A stretch of DNA of 6,109 nt from Candidatus Helarchaeota archaeon (lineage in GTDB: Archaea > Asgardarchaeota > Lokiarchaeia > Helarchaeales > JABXJV01): assembly GCA_013375355.1 (NCBI GenBank), contig JABXJV010000383.1:1-6109 (forward strand). The letters are read 5' to 3'. Below are positions 5,931 through 6,109 of the stretch, piece by piece. Below the pieces are notes generated by a model. The model did not search any database, was not told the origin of the DNA, and was given only the letters and a program-made list of their open reading frames with translations. Numbering within the stretch: the first letter of the stretch is position 1; every line of letters starts with the position of its first letter. Both the position numbers and the translations under genes were made by a program.

Positions 5931-6109
5931 GAGAAATAGACTGGCTTTTTGAACTGAAAGAAAAGGCTCCTCAATTTTTGGGGAGATTGAAATGCCAAAA
6001 AATTCCCGGATTTTTCCATTATTCTCTATCCGGAGATTTATATGATGAAAATATTAAATGGGGATTAGGGAATACGGTTTTTGCTATAAAAATTTATTAT
6101 ACCCTGGAT
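5927..6109 (+). CDS. Unrecognised conserved-looking protein, N-terminal 61 residues
   Basis: The frame opens with ATG 5927, overlapping the previous stop as ATGA, and runs to the window edge without a stop. AAAAGGA (5916-5922) lies 4 bases upstream, so the start is well supported. The visible part begins MREIDWLFELKEKAPQFLG and has an aromatic, glycine-rich stretch at residues 29-59, including FFHYSLSGDLYDENIKWGL (29-47) and FAIKIYYTL (52-60). There is no signal peptide or membrane segment in what is seen. The density of Trp, Tyr, Phe and Gly suggests a constrained fold. I have a faint recollection of this pattern in alpha/alpha-toroid-like proteins beside glycosyltransferases of uncultivated bacteria, but I cannot support a function. 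Its first row (5941-6000) is 38% GC, higher than the two genes before it. Confidence 0.7.
   Translation, partial: MREIDWLFELKEKAPQFLGRLKCQKIPGFFHYSLSGDLYDENIKWGLGNTVFAIKIYYTLD

Noticed and set aside
5967..5985. Hairpin CTCCTC / GGGGAG with a 7-base loop
   Set aside because: It resembles a terminator stem, but includes a G-T pair, has no T tract after it, and sits within the coding start of the last gene.

Overview
This is a 6.1 kb piece of a bacterial surface-polysaccharide (exopolysaccharide, O-antigen or capsule type) biosynthesis cluster. All genes are on the + strand. It holds the 3' end of a lipid-linked-oligosaccharide flippase, four glycosyltransferases (three GT-B/GT4-like, one GT-A/GT2), one SAM-dependent methyltransferase, and the 5' end of an unrecognised gene. 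I see no tRNA, rRNA, CRISPR array, insertion sequence or convincing intrinsic terminator.

Organism: a low-GC bacterium using the ordinary code, because TGA ends the flippase, the first GT4, and the last GT4, and tryptophan is TGG. That argues against the TGA-recoding candidate phyla. I cannot name a taxon. The 3' half (from about 3703) resembles glycosyltransferases I associate with uncultivated, small-genome or AT-rich lineages, but that is recollection, not evidence from a search.

Layout. Block A (1-3702, roughly 35-45% GC in hand-counted rows): flippase C-terminus, then a WcaL/AmsK-like GT4 overlapping it by ATGA, then a methyltransferase reached through a TGA-ATG...TAA-ATG string, then a 106-base gap holding what may be a scrap of a second methyltransferase, then a GT2 starting at GTG with a good ribosome binding site. 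A 132-base AT-rich gap follows. Block B (3835-6109) has two glycosyltransferases only 2 bases apart at roughly 20-25% GC in sampled rows, then an ATGA overlap into a gene that runs off the window.

Working together (inference): the glycosyltransferases would add sugars in turn to an undecaprenyl-linked repeat unit on the inner face of the membrane, the methyltransferase could modify a sugar or chain end, and the flippase would move the finished unit across the membrane. The abrupt fall in GC between the blocks suggests the locus was assembled from parts with different histories, as is common for surface-glycan loci. I did not find a clear new defence or mobile system; the least explained item is the partial gene at the 3' end.
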